Positions 47,699 through 59,098 of a stretch of 64,000 nucleotides of DNA are shown piece by piece. The position numbers and the translations under genes are program-made. Under the pieces are notes generated by a model. It saw only the letters and a program-made list of their open reading frames with translations. It did not search any database and was not told where the DNA came from. This DNA comes from Gordius sp. MW1 (lineage: Eukaryota > Nematomorpha > Gordioida > Gordea > Gordiidae). Location of the stretch: contig OZ038529.1 of NCBI GenBank assembly GCA_964036665.1, forward strand, positions 18,608,060-18,672,059, written 5' to 3'. Position 1 is the stretch's first letter, and every line of letters begins with the position of its first letter.

Positions 47699-48108
47699 CG
47701 GGGGTTTGTCCCGAACCCCTGAACCCAAACCGGGTAAAACACGATGTTTTACAGAGCCCGAACCCAAACCCGAACCCATTTTTAAAAATACCCTTAAAAC
47801 CCGAACCCGATGAATACAAATAAGGGTTCGGGTTTTTAATTAAAAAATATATTGTGAATTGAATATCTCAGTTTTCTCTATCATGACAATGTAACGAAAA
47901 CCATACGATTGTAATTTCAATATTTTTATATTTCCGGCATATTCATTAATCGATATTAATTATCTCAAGAATTAATTGCAAGTATTATATATATAATTGA
48001 TATAATATAATTTCTTGAACCCGAACCCAATTCCTTAAACACGAACCCGGTTTCAAAATTTATGCCGAACACGAACCCGATTTTATTTTGGGCGGGTTCA
48101 AACCCCTG
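47699..48108. mobile_element. 410-bp hAT MITE with acccgaaccc subterminal repeats
   Basis: Ends cgggggtttg / caaacccctg are inverted repeats. Perfect 8-bp duplications atttaaag are at 47691-47698 and 48109-48116. Both ends carry arrays of aacccgaaccc, which make the minus strand read as Gly-Phe repeats. Non-coding. Confidence 0.85.
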
Positions 48109-48119
48109 ATTTAAAGAAC

Positions 48120-49137
48120 ATGCTTGCAAAAGAGCTAATAAATTAATATTTGTAATTTTTGTATTTTCGTATATTGAGAATTGTGAGAATATTTATGTAT
48201 TTCTTCAATCAGGATATTTTAATATTTCTTCGTTAAAATATTTGATTATTTCCTCGATTCGGATGTTTTAGTTAGAATATTTTAGTATTTTATTAAGTAG
48301 GATATTTCGTTATTTCTTCAATTAGGATCTTTTGGTATTTCCTTTTTTAGAATATTTTGGTATTTCTTTATTTAGTATAATTTTGATCTGATATATATAT
48401 CATATGTTTTTCTCTTCGCTTTTCTTTTCCTAAAATTAGGTGTTCTGCTCCAAGCTCGTTCTATTTTATTGTGTATGCTCAGGTTAGGATGGCTTAGCCA
48501 GTTTCTTTATATTAGTTTTCTTCTGGGTAGGTCGTTAACTTGCGCATGGGATGATTCGGTACGTACACAGAGCGCCATCCTTTAATAAATAAACATCAAT
48601 AGATAGATAAAATATAATAAAAAGTAGATATACTGTCGTATATACGGATGTCGTATACCCATGTCGTATCCGTATATATTCGTATATTTAAATTCTCCCT
48701 CCCCCCTGTCCCCTTATACAAATGTTAATGATTTCCCCCACCCCCCCCCCCCCCTGCTTATATACACAAAAGTTGTAAAACTGCGTATCTCATACATTCG
48801 ATCCCCCCTTCTTTCTTTATCAGTAATTGCAAGTTCGTTGATTTTTATTACTTAGCACAAGCGGGTACCCCTTTTGATCTTACACGCGTAAATTAATATA
48901 ACTCGTATCTTTATAACGTAGAACATCTGCTGTGTCCCATATACTTCGAATTTTTTATAATGATTTTAATACACAAGATAGAACGTGATTTTAAATACAA
49001 TTGTGGTTCTCAATAAAGATAATTAGATAACTATCCGCCAAACCACAAAACATTCATAGTGAGGGAGGTAAGAATCTAGAAACAGCTAGGAAGTCTAAGT
49101 ATAGTGTATGTACACGACAGTAATACTTAATGATTTA
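48120..49137. other. Gap: imperfect tandem repeats and no gene
   Basis: 48140-48400 has loose repeats of tttcttcaattaggatattt. 48625-48690 has short tandem variants of gtcgtatacc/gtatccgtatat. A 14-base C-run lies at about 48740. Nothing coding. Confidence 0.4.
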
Positions 49138-49142
49138 AAACC

Positions 49143-49307
49143 TGTAATGATTGTGTATTTGTATGATATATGTTTTATTATAAATACTTTTAAGTTCGAT
49201 ATACCTTGTGGAATATATATGTTCTTTTGTTACATGTGATCTAAATTAGAATAATAAAACTTACCACTTGAGACACCTAGAAATAAGGTAATATCTAATA
49301 TATATCA
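49143..49307 (+). repeat. 5' LTR
   Basis: Begins tgtaatgattgtgtatttgt and ends taatatatatca. An aataataaaac word near 49251-49261 could serve as a polyadenylation signal region. Confidence 0.9.
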
Positions 49308-49318
49308 TTGGCGCGGTA

Positions 49319-50236
49319 ATGAAAATTGGAACAATACCACCATTAAGGGATATTGGAACAATACAACCAAAAATGGATATTGGAACAATACCACCATATA
49401 AGGTAGGAGATAATATCTCTACTTATATATTAACTATTACAAATATATTTGAGGCCAAAAATGTTACCAAGGACATCAGAAAGAAGATAATACTTGGGTA
49501 TATGGGACAACACAATGTGGAATCCATAATAAACTTTGCTTATCCTAATGATATTACATCTTTGGATTATGAGGAATTAATCAAATTGATGAAGAAGGTA
49601 TTGGCTCATATAATTACTCTTTTTCATTCTAGGATCCCTTTTTATGAGATCATAAGGAGACCTGATGAAACTCTTACAGAATATGTGTCAACATTAAAAT
49701 CTGCTTCAGAAAATTGCAACTTCAAAACAAATCTGGACGAGAGACTGCGCGATCAAATTTTGTGTGGCCTTCAAAATTTATCATTAGAAATTCAATTTGG
49801 AACTCAATGGCCTGAAGGTGTAAATAATGCTGGTGATGTTATATCTTTTAATGATATATATAATTTAGCAGAATCTATGGAAATAGCTAATAGGGAATCA
49901 TCACAAGAGATAAACAAAATACAAAAGTACATACCAAATTCTAAATACACAGATAAAAGGGTTACAAACAAACAAAATTTCATAAGCAAGTGTTCTAGGT
50001 GTGGTAAGTCACATCCAAGCAATAGATGTGATGCTTATAACAAGGTGTGCTATAAATGTAACAAAAAGAATAATTATGCTAAATATTGTAAAAGTTCAAA
50101 GGAGGTAAATCATATTGTCAATTCTATTGGAATATTTTATGATGTTAACAATATTACCCCAAACCTTATATCAATATTGTCATCAACAATAAAACTGTTA
50201 AAATGTTATTTGACACAGGATCTTGTGTCACCCTAA
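49319..50236 (+). CDS. Gag of the LTR element
   Basis: The 305-codon intact frame opens 10 bp into the primer-site region. The N-terminus has three copies of an eight-residue I-G-T-I-x-P-P motif, encoded by a small minisatellite. The middle (about residues 60-200, with TLFHSRIPFYEIIRRPDETL and LRDQILCGLQN) fits the retrotransposon gag capsid domain. The C-terminal zinc knuckles are CSRCGKSHPSNRC (CX2CX3HX4C) and CYKCNKKNNYAKYC, the second lacking its histidine. Gag packages the element RNA. It overlaps the protease frame, which lies in -1. Confidence 0.8.
   Translation: MKIGTIPPLRDIGTIQPKMDIGTIPPYKVGDNISTYILTITNIFEAKNVTKDIRKKIILGYMGQHNVESIINFAYPNDITSLDYEELIKLMKKVLAHIITLFHSRIPFYEIIRRPDETLTEYVSTLKSASENCNFKTNLDERLRDQILCGLQNLSLEIQFGTQWPEGVNNAGDVISFNDIYNLAESMEIANRESSQEINKIQKYIPNSKYTDKRVTNKQNFISKCSRCGKSHPSNRCDAYNKVCYKCNKKNNYAKYCKSSKEVNHIVNSIGIFYDVNNITPNLISILSSTIKLLKCYLTQDLVSP
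50158..50164 (+). promoter_or_regulatory. Probable -1 frameshift heptamer between gag and pol
   Basis: The sequence c-cca-aac falls exactly in the gag codon register (codons at 50156, 50159, 50162) as X-XXY-YYZ. A -1 slip there enters the frame that leads without stops to the protease DTG at about 50215. No downstream pseudoknot was modelled. Confidence 0.5.
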
Positions 50237-50634
50237 TAAATAAGAAGATATATAACATTATTAATAAACCACAATTATATACCTGCCAAAAGATAAAGGC
50301 TTTTGGAAACAACCCTGTGTCAATTTCTGGTCAAGTTGAAGTTTGTGTAAAATTCAATAACATGACATTGAAACTACCAGCTATCGTTACAAATGAGGAA
50401 GAGGAACCAATATTTGGATTAAATTGTATGCAGGCATTTAATTTGAAACTCCCTATTCAAGTTACAATATATTCGATTAATTATCAACCTGAAAATGCCT
50501 TGATTGAGAAATATGGGGAGATATTTAATGACAGCATGGGTTGTATAAAGAATTATGAGGTAAGTATTTTTTTTGAAGGAAGAAGCAAAGTCAATAGCTT
50601 GTCCTGCGCGGAGAGTTCCTTTCCCGCTGCGTAA
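50165..50634 (+). pseudogene. Protease and start of pol
   Basis: In -1 relative to gag, the frame contains MLFDTGSCVTLI, the aspartic protease active site, and later AFGNNPVSISGQVEVCVKF and PIFGLNCMQAF, both standard for retrotransposon proteases. It stays open to 50634, but the continuation toward reverse transcriptase switches frame near 50570, so a shift mutation separates protease from RT. Confidence 0.7.
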
Positions 50635-51065
50635 GAAAGTAGAAGAGGGTCTAAAAAAATTGTTAAATGAAGATGTTATTGAAGAGGTAGACCCATCAGT
50701 TACAGCAATCCAATGGGTAACGCCTATAGTAAATGTAGTTAAGTCAAATGGCTCAATTCGGAAACGATAAATTCTCACTTAACTTTATAAATTATTTGCT
50801 ACCAACTTTTGTAGCCTTAATTATGAAGATTGTAGGCGGCCAAAAGTATACAGTCATGGATTTGCGGGATGCATACTTACAGATGAAGGTCGAGAGAGAA
50901 TCAAGACATTACCTCACAATAGCAACTCATATGGGTTATTATAGATATAAAAGACTACCATTCGGATTATCAATAGCTCCGAATTTATTTCAGCGGTACA
51001 TGGAAAATCTATTGGGTGGCATACCTCACGTGGATGTTTTATTAGACGATACGATATCATCGTAA
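50573..51065 (+). pseudogene. Reverse transcriptase, frame-shifted
   Basis: RARRVPFPLR..LLNEDVIEEV (50573-50770) is the RT entry region. After a frame change at about 50765, VMDLRDAYLQMKVERESRHY and RLPFGLSIAPNLFQRYME follow (RT motifs A and B). The catalytic L-D-D of motif C is present, but a direct 5-bp duplication (acgat at 51046-51050 and 51051-51055) shifts the frame within it, ending the frame at 51065. The enzyme cannot be made from this copy. Confidence 0.75.
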
Positions 51066-51918
51066 CTGGAGCAACAGAACAGGAACATATTAAAAATTTA
51101 AATGAGGTAGTACAAAGAATCCACCAGGCTGGGATAAAAGTAAGAAAGGAGAAGGTGAAATTCTTTCAAACATCAGTAACTTACTTGGGCCATAAAATTG
51201 ACGCTTCAGGGATCCATCCAACCGAAGAAAGAGTAGAAGCGATAAAAAATTTCAAAATTCCTGCGAACAAGAAGGAACTCCGTTCTTTCTTAGGATTGGT
51301 AAACTACCAACAAAAATTTATCCCGCAGCTACATGAAAAGTGCACACTACTACATGCTATCACCGGTTCCCTGGTTCAATGGCGTTGGACGAATAAAGAA
51401 CAAAAGATATTTGACGAGGTGAAAAGTCTTTTATCAGTTACAGATACACTAGTGCCATATTCGTTGGACTTGCCATTAGTCTTATCCGTAGACGCATCTG
51501 ATTCGGGGTTAGGAGCCATACTAACACATGTATTTCCCGATGGTACGGAAAAACCTATAGCCTAGCTTCACGCACGTTGAGCGAATCCGAAAAGCGTTAC
51601 TCAACGATTGATCGGGAAGCTAGAGCAATCGTCTATGGTGTCGAAAAATTTAATCAATATTTACGTGGACGGAAATTCACGTTAATGACGGATCATAAGC
51701 CCTTAGAGCGATTGTTTGGAAATAATCACGATTTACCTAAAGTGGTCAATAACAGATTAGTTCGATGGGCATTATTTTTAAATACGTATCAATATGAAAT
51801 TAGATACAGATCGGGTAAATCAAACCAATGCGCAGATGCTTTATCAAGACTCCCAAAACCTACAAATAATGACACCAAACACATAAATAACATAAACCAT
51901 TTATGTTGGATGATTTGA
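51066..51918 (+). pseudogene. RT thumb and RNase H
   Basis: ELRSFLGLVNYQQKFIPQLH (51155-51565) is the RT connection. LSVDASDSGLGAIL carries the first RNase H aspartate. A stop at 51563 separates it from SEKRYSTIDREARAIVYGVE, LMTDHKPLERLFG and GKSNQCADALSRLP (51577-51918), which complete the RNase H domain with E and both later aspartates. One frame change divides an otherwise well-kept domain. Confidence 0.75.
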
Positions 51919-52800
51919 AACAAGATCACAACACATTAAGAAACTTTATCAAACGTGATTCGTTGTGCTGCGAATTAATTTCGTCAATGAAACGGAAATG
52001 GAGACTCGAGTTAAAAAAATGTCGATTTGATTTACGACCTTATTATAATCGTAGAGATGAATTACATTCGAGGACGGATTATTATGTTGTGGAAATCGTT
52101 TGATTATACCAAATAAACTCCGAAGGCTTGTTTTAAAGATATTACATCAAGGTCATCCAGGGATTTCGGGAATGTTAAGTTTGGCAAGATATTATGTTTG
52201 GTGGCCTGGGTTAGTCAAAGATATTGAATATTGTTTAAAAGAATGTAAGAGGTACGACCAGCCGAGACAGAAGTACCTCTATATTCGTGGTCTTTACCAG
52301 AACGAAATTGGGACCGACTGCATATTCCATCAGAAATGCTAATAAGAAAAAGATAGGACGGTGATAGATTTCATTCGATTCGATCCTAGGGATAAATGGC
52401 GAGAAAGATTGGCAAAGCAAAAATTTTATCATGATCGTAAAATCAAAATTCGGGAAATCAAATCGGGCGATCTGGTATGGATTAAAAATGATATAAAACC
52501 CGGTTGGTATAAAGGCGTAATTGTTGAACGAAAAGGGGAACATTCTTATAGTGTACGAACTGATCATGGTTTCCGCAGAAAACACGCGGATCAATTAAGA
52601 TCTAGATATAGGTCTGGAGTTATACCAACAACAGAGAATAGAACCGATGTTAGTAACGTACCGAATATGCAACCGGAGGTTCAATTAGAAGCTACTACTT
52701 TAAGAAGGTCAAATACCGATGTTAGTAACGTACCGAATATGCAACCGGAGGTTCAATTAGAAGCTAAAGACCGATACCGCCTTTACGGTATCATGATGAG
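51903..52800 (+). pseudogene. Integrase with catalytic core deleted
   Basis: Zinc domain residues HQGHPGISGML..VWWPGL and CLKEC (52100-52260) are followed by only a few residues of the core's first strand. The frame then jumps at about 52325 to the C-terminal part (52361 on: FYHDR..KSGDLVWIKND and HADQLRSRY). The DDE core, normally ~150-200 residues, is missing. A 72-bp tandem repeat (starting 52643 and 52715) extends the C-terminus in frame. The element cannot integrate itself. Confidence 0.8.
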
Positions 52801-52824
52801 TACGATCTTTAAGATAAGGAGAAA

Positions 52825-52989
52825 TGTAATGATTGTGCATTAGTATGATATACGTTTTATTATAAATACTTTTAAGTTCGATATACCTTGTGGAATATAT
52901 ATGTTCTTTTGTTACATGTGATCTAAATTAGAATAATAAAACTTACCACTTGAGACACCTAAAAATAAGACAATATCTAATATATTTCA
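52825..52989 (+). repeat. 3' LTR
   Basis: Copy of the 5' LTR, preceded by the polypurine tract and followed by the aaacc target duplication. Confidence 0.9.
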
Positions 52990-53249
52990 AAACCAAAATC
53001 TACTTAAAAATTAAAAAAATTATTCAAATGGTTACTGATAAAATGATTGTATATGTGTTCTGTCTCACAAATATAACTATGTACCTTTTGGAAATTACAA
53101 TAAAAACTTAGTATTTCATAATTTAATCAAATAATAAGTTGAAAGACAGCAGAATTATATATAATATTATTATTTCTCTAACAGTCTATTAAACATAATA
53201 ATAATACATAATTTTTTTATTATATTAAAATAAGAGCAGGTGGTAGAAC

Positions 53250-53513
53250 TATATTTACAACCATCTTCTTTACAGGAAGAGAATTTCATGAGGGTTGATG
53301 TTATATATTGATGAGCTATTAATAAATGACAAAACCTAAAAAGTACAATTATTTTGCAATCTATTCTATATGACCAAGACCTCCATTGATTTGTGGTAGC
53401 TACTTTGTAGTTTATAATTCATTACTAACTTTTTTTATTTTATCATTTTAGGTACTCCAAAAGTTTCATTGAAATTTCAATACCTAAAATATCTATGAAA
53501 TACTCGTGGTTGT
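53250..53513 (-). other. Candidate host exons of unknown function, minus strand
   Basis: Minus reading from 53513 gives YNHEYFIDILGIEISMKLL. With plausible GT..AG introns of about 53 and 45 nt, SYHKSMEV and SFINSSSIYNINPHEILFL follow. The stretches look like protein and intron sizes fit the host. The Helitron-type copy starts immediately at 53514, so it may split this gene. A related stretch is at 45706-46165 minus. No family recognised. Confidence 0.3.
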
Positions 53514-53825
53514 ACTAGATGAACCCGGCAAACGTTGTTTTGCCATTTACCCAGGTGTATTAAATTATGTTGGAATTTTAGGGCATATATGATGATAAAG
53601 CCGTTATTTAAGTAAAAATAAAGTTTAATGTCTATATGTTCTACTTCTTTTATTCTATTTCGGTATACAGTGCAACGCGTACGAATACTCAAAAACTACT
53701 GGATCGATTTGGCTCAAACAAATCTTAAAACATGCTCCAACGTGTCAGGAATAAACTGTGAAATTTTGAGCCAAATCGGTCTGGTAGTTTTTCAAAATTG
53801 GGCGGCATATATACTGTTTGTTCTC
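53514..53825 (+). mobile_element. Non-autonomous Helitron-type element, copy 2
   Basis: ctagatgaacccggcaaacg at the start, gtgcaacgcgtacgaatact inside and ccaaatcggtctggtagttt near the end, as in copies 1 and 3. It lacks the terminal atatataagat, ending at about ggcggcatatatac. Confidence 0.7.
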
Positions 53826-53918
53826 CAATATCACCTATAATCGTTATAGGGGGATTGCACTTACTGGTGGTGCTTTTTGACCAGAATATTTACATCTTGC
53901 TGACATAGGGCCTTGTAA

Positions 53919-54083
53919 AAAGAAGAAGAAATTTTTATTTATTCCAATGATTCTCTTGCAGGAGGGGCAAAGTGCTTTAAGGTTAACCATGAAAATATTT
54001 TAAAGCATAAGCTGCTTGGTGCAGACTCTTTTATGTGTACATCTTGTAATGGTTATGTAATGCTTTGGCATCAGATTGAATGA
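53919..54083 (+). other. Candidate terminal exon with a CxxC motif, unidentified
   Basis: Open to TGA at 54081-54083. It reads NDSLAGGAKCFKVNHENILK, then HKLLGADSFMCTSCNGYVML and WHQIE. The H..F.C..C...LW pattern resembles the start of a C1 (phorbol-ester) zinc domain, and a terminal WD repeat is an alternative. The upstream exon could not be joined. It may be a remnant of a host gene broken by the neighbouring insertions. Confidence 0.3.
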
Positions 54084-54724
54084 GTTGTATATGGAACTGC
54101 TTAATAACTCAAATATTATACAACCTGTACACTATTGTTAAGAATTCAACATTGATATTTTATTTTTATTCACAAAAGTTCACAATTATTTAAGGAATTA
54201 ACATGCAATATGTCCACAAAAAGTAAATTAGTTTTAAAACACTATCCTTATAGTATAATAAATCTAAGACCCGGTCCCCTTTGAATCCGGCACATTTGCC
54301 AACTGCTCACTGCAAGCGTTTTTTCACCCAACCTTTTCAGTGTTAGGTGAATTTTCTTGGGAGGGCTTTGGCGTTTGGCGTTTTCGTAAAAAACACCCAA
54401 AGCGTTTTGGGTGTTTTTTTTGGGGCACCTTTGGCGTTTAGGTTTGGGTGTATTAAACAGCTAAAGGGTTTGGGTGGATAATATTATTAACCTTTTGGTT
54501 TGGTTTTGGTCTTTGGGTTGGGCATGGCAAATATATCAATTTGTTTATATTGTTCATCATATTTGTGTATTTAGATTTAGGTAATGAACTTTTAATTTAA
54601 GAAAATAAAAATAAATGTATCATGACGTCACAATCTAGTAAATTCAGTAAATTATAGTTAATTATTATGCATTATAGAAGTAGGTAGTGAACAATATGTT
54701 TTATTTATGAAAAAAAATTTGTGA

Positions 54725-56165
54725 AGATTTGCCCCCCCCCCCTTTATTTTTTACCCTCTTTTTCACCTGGGGAAGAACGGCGGGCAGGTGGGGTGTTTGC
54801 CCTCCCCCTGATTTTTTACCCTCTTTCTCACCCGGGGGGGGGGGGCAGGGGGGTGTTTTGCCCCCCCCCCTAATTTTTTACCCTCTTCTGATGCGGGGGA
54901 GAGGGGGGGGGTTCCCTCCCCCCTAAATTTTTACCCTCTTTCGGATGCGAGGGAGAGGGGGGTGTTTTGCCCCCCCCTTATTTTTTACCCTCTTTCTGAT
55001 GAGAGGGAGAGGGGGCCTAATTTTTTATCCTGTTTCTAATGCGGGGGAGAGGGGGGCATGGGGGGTGTTTTGCCCCCCCCCCCAATTTTTTACCCTCTTT
55101 CTGATGTGAGGGAGAGGGGGGGCAAAGGGGGTGTTTTGCCCCCCCCCTAATTTTTTACCCTCTTTCTGATCCGGGGGAGAGGCGGGGCATGGGGGGTGTT
55201 TTGCCCCCCCCCCCAATTTTTTACCCTCTTTCTGATGCGAGGGAGAGGGGGGGGCAGGGGGTGTTTTGCCCCCCCCCCCCTAATTTTTTATCCTCTTTCT
55301 AATGTGGGGGAGAGGGGGGAGGCATAGGGGGTGTTTTGCCTCTGCCCTAATTTTTTACCCTCGTTCTGATCAGGGGGAGAGGGGGGGGGCATGGGGGGTG
55401 TTTTGCCCCCCCCCCTTATTTTATACCCTCTTTCTAATGTGGGGGACAGGGGGGGCATAGGGGGTGTCTTGCCTCCCCCCCCCCCAATTTTTTACCCTCT
55501 TTCTAATGCGGGGGAGAGGGGGGGCATAGGGGTTGTTTGGCGCCGCCCTTCCCCCCTAATTTTTTACCCTCTTTCTGATCAGGGGGAGAGGGGGGGGGGC
55601 AAAACACCCCCCATGCCCCCCCCCCTTATTTTTTACCCTCTTTCTGATGTGGGGGAGAGGGGGGGGGCATAGGAGGTGTTTTGCCCCCCCCCCCTAATTT
55701 TTTACCCTCTTTCTGATCAGGGGGAGAGGGGGGCGGCATGGGGTGTGTTTTGCCCCCCCCCCCAGTTTTTTACCCTCTTTCTAATGCGGGGAGAGGGAGG
55801 GCATAGGGGGTGTTTTGCGCCCCCCCCCTTAACTTTTTATCCTCTTTCTGATCAGGGGGAGAGGGGGGGGGGCATGGGGGGTGATTTGCCCCCCCCCCCT
55901 TATTTTTTACCCTCTTTCTGATGTGGGGGAGAGGGGGGGCATAGTAGGTGTTTTGCCCCCCCCCCCCGCTTAATTTTTTACCCTCTTTCTGATCAGGGGG
56001 AGAGGGGGGCGGCACGGGGGGTGTTTTGCCCCCCCCCCCCCCACCCTTATTTTTTACCCTCTTTCTAATGTGGGGGAGAGGGGAGCATGGGGGTAGTTTT
56101 GCCCCCCCCCCCCTAATTTTTTACCCTCTTGCTGATGCGGGGGAGAGGGGTGCAGGTGGGGTGTT
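54725..56165. repeat. G-run/C-run 60-mer array, left arm of element C (~23 units)
   Basis: Units of about 61 bp built as in element B: taccctctttctgatgcggg, gagagggggg, catggggggtgttttg, then C-runs. G and C run lengths vary from 4 to 14. Around 55590 one unit carries gggcaaaacaccccccatgc, a local inversion within the array. All long Pro/Gly-rich frames here are repeat translations. Confidence 0.9.
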
Positions 56166-57480
56166 TTCAATAAATAGAAAACGATTATAAAGTGAGACTT
56201 ATCTGGCCATTCGAGAGCAGATTTGAATTCAATTCTTCAATTAAAAATTATTATTTTAATTCATTCTAAACTAATGACAGCTAACAGATCCCCCTCTAAA
56301 TATTCCCGGTAATAGCAATTTTAATCACAAAATTTAATTTCAAATATATTTTGAATTCCTCGCCTCTTGTAAAAGATAAAGACTTATTAATTATATAATG
56401 TCCCTTTTATTTTATATTTAAACTATATTTTCAATATCAGAGAACGGCATCCTGCGCGACTCGACATATCACCACTCCCATGTAGCATGTACATATTCAT
56501 GTACTAATCCACCCTCTCTCTTCCTTCTCTCGTTGCAGTGCATGCGCAAACCCAGATTTAAACCTATCAGATTTAAGTTAAGTACTAAACTAAATATATA
56601 AAAAAATCATGGCACAACAAGGCATGGTGTGGCGTGGGCTGGCTAGGCTCTTTATTACATCATTTTACATTCATTTCTTTTTTAACGTACAACATATCAA
56701 GGTATGTAGAAGTTGCGAATCATATTATTATAAATAAAAAAAATGAAAATTAAACTTTTTTTTTATTATGTCAACTACTAATTAAGTCATAAGCAATTAG
56801 AAAATTAAGTTTCTTATTAAATAATAAGCAATAATTTAAATTAAGATGCTTAACTCATTTTTGTTACTCAGAAAAGTCCGATATTTTTTATGATCCTTAT
56901 ATGCCTTTGTAATCGCGAGGTCTAAGTCAACAGGACGTAGAGTGTTGGTGCCTTGTGAAAGCATAGTAATTAATAGCATTATATGCTTTTTGGAAATACC
57001 TTAAGTTTTTCCATTAAATGCCCAGATAACTTATATAGTAAAACTTACTTACCCATGATGGCAAATTTTTTTAATTTGGCAAAATTTCATATTAATATTA
57101 TAATTAATAATACAGCTTATTTCTTATATGAAGTTAAATTAAAAAAAATTTATTTTAATTGATATGGTATATTAAGACAATTGTTGACCGCAAATCTTCA
57201 AAAATATATTTTCGAATATTAGAAAATCTTTGTCATATAATAAGTCAATTTTCAAAAAAAAATATAAATTTCAATAGAAAATGTTGACTAAGACATTTGT
57301 CACCACTGTGACCGCAAATCTTCCCAAAAATATTTTTTATAGTAGTAGAACATCTTTCAGTCATATAATAATCTATTTTCAAAAAAAAATATTAATTTCA
57401 ATAGAAAATGTTGATTATGACATTTGTCACCACTGTGACCTCAAAAATTCACAAAAATATTTTGAAAGGGTTAAAAAGGG
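56166..57480. other. Unique core of element C
   Basis: Nearly identical to 23866-25150 of element B, including accactcccatgtagcatgt and the three ~122-bp repeats ending at about 57450. No transposase motif or sizeable reading frame. Confidence 0.75.
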
Positions 57481-57484
57481 CTTT

Positions 57485-59098
57485 TTGGCGCCCCCCCCCC
57501 CGGGTGAGAAAGAGAGTAAAAATTAAGAAGAGGGGCGATTCACCCCCCCCCCCCTCTCCCCGACATCAGAAAGAGGGTAAAAAATAAGGGGGGGGGGGCA
57601 AAACACCCCCATGCCCCCCCCCCTTCCCGGGTGAGAAAGAGGGTAAAAAATAAGGGGGGGGGGGCAAAACACCCCTATGCTTCCCTCCCCGGGTGAGAAA
57701 GAGGGTAAAAATTAGGGGGGGGGGGTGGGGCAAAACACCCCCCTGCCACCCCCCTCTTGCTCGAATCAGAAAGAGGGTAAAAAATTAGGGGGGGGGGGAG
57801 CAAAACACTCCCTGCCCCCCCCCTCTCCCTCGCATCAGAAAGAGGGTAAAAAATTAGGGGGGGGGCAAAAAACCCCTAATGCCCCCCTCTCCCCCACTTA
57901 AGAAAGAGGGTAAAAAATAAGGGGGGGGGCAAAACACCCCCCTGCCACCCCCTCTCCCTTGCATCAAAAGAGGGTAAAAAATTGGGGGGGGGGGGCAAAA
58001 AACCCCCTGCCCTCTCTCCCCCGCATCAGAAAGAGGTTAAAAAATTAGAAGGGGGGCAAAACACCCCCCCCCCCCATGCCCCCCTCTCCCCCACACCAGA
58101 AAGAGGGTAAAAAACTAGGGGGGGGGGGCAAAACACCCCCCTCTCCCTCGCATCAGAAAGAGGGTAAAAAATTGGGGGGGGGGGGCAAAACATTCCCTAT
58201 GCCCCCCCCCTCTCCCCCGCATCAGAAAGAGGGTAAAAAATTAGGGGGGGGGCAAAACACCCCCCTGCCACCCCCCTCTCCCTCGCATCAGAAAGAGGAA
58301 AAAAAATTAGGGGGGAGGGGGGCAAAACACCCCCCTGCCCCCCTCTCCCCCCGCATCTGGAAAGAGGGTAAAAAATTAGGGGGGAGGGGGGCAAAAAACC
58401 CCCTGCCCCCCTCTCCCCCGCATCCGAAAGAGGGTAAAAAATTAGGGGGGGGGGCGACAAAACACCCCCCATGCCCCCCTCTCCTCCGCATTAAAAAGAG
58501 GGTAAAAAATTAGGGGGGGGGGGGGTGAAAAACACCCCCCATGCCCCCCTCTCCCTTGCATTAAAAATTAGGGGGGGGGGCAAAACACCCCCTATGCCTC
58601 CCCCCCCACCTCTCCCCCACATCAGAAAGAGGGTAAAAAATTGGGGGGGGGGCAAAACACCCCCCATGCCCCCTTCTCCCCCGCATTAGAAAGAGGATAA
58701 AAAATTAGGGTGAGGGGCAAAACACCCCCTGCCCCCCCTCTCCCTCGCATCAGAAAGAGGATAAAAGATTAGGGGGGGCAAAACACCCCCTGCCCCCCCC
58801 CTCTCCCTCGCATCAGAAAGAGGGTAAAAAATAGGGGGGGGGCAAAACACCCCCCTCTACCTCGCATCAGAAAGAGGGTAAAAATTTAGGGGGGAGGGGG
58901 GCAAAACACCCCCCTGCCCCCCCCCCCTCTCCCCCGCATCAGAAAGAGGGTAAAAAATTAGGGGGGGGGGCAGCCTGCCCCCCCCCCCCGGGTGAGAAAG
59001 AGGGAAAAAAATAAGAGGGGGGGGGGGCAAACACCCCACCTGCCCGCCGTTCTTCCCCAGGTGAGAAAGAGGGTAAAAAATAAGGGGGGGGGGCAAAT
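57485..59098. repeat. G-run/C-run array, right arm of element C (~26 units)
   Basis: Opposite orientation to the left array: gcatcagaaagagggtaaaa, then G-runs, caaaacacccc, and C-runs. About 26 units in 1.6 kb, against about three in element B. Confidence 0.9.

Larger units (their letters stand above)
49143..52989 (+). mobile_element. LTR retrotransposon (Ty3/gypsy type), complete ends, defective
   Basis: Direct LTRs 49143-49307 and 52825-52989 (165 bp each, about seven or eight differences) are bounded by tg..ca. The 5-bp duplications aaacc are identical (49138-49142, 52990-52994). The primer site begins tggcgcggtaat (49309). A polypurine tract aaggagaaa (52816-52824) abuts the 3' LTR. Gene order is gag, protease, RT, RNase H, integrase, which is Ty3/gypsy order. 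At 3.85 kb it is short because the integrase core is deleted. LTR divergence of ~4-5% indicates an old insertion. Confidence 0.9.

Noticed and set aside
47610-47819. Gly/Phe-rich minus-strand protein
   Set aside because: It is the translation of the acccgaaccc subterminal repeats of the MITE at 47699-48108.
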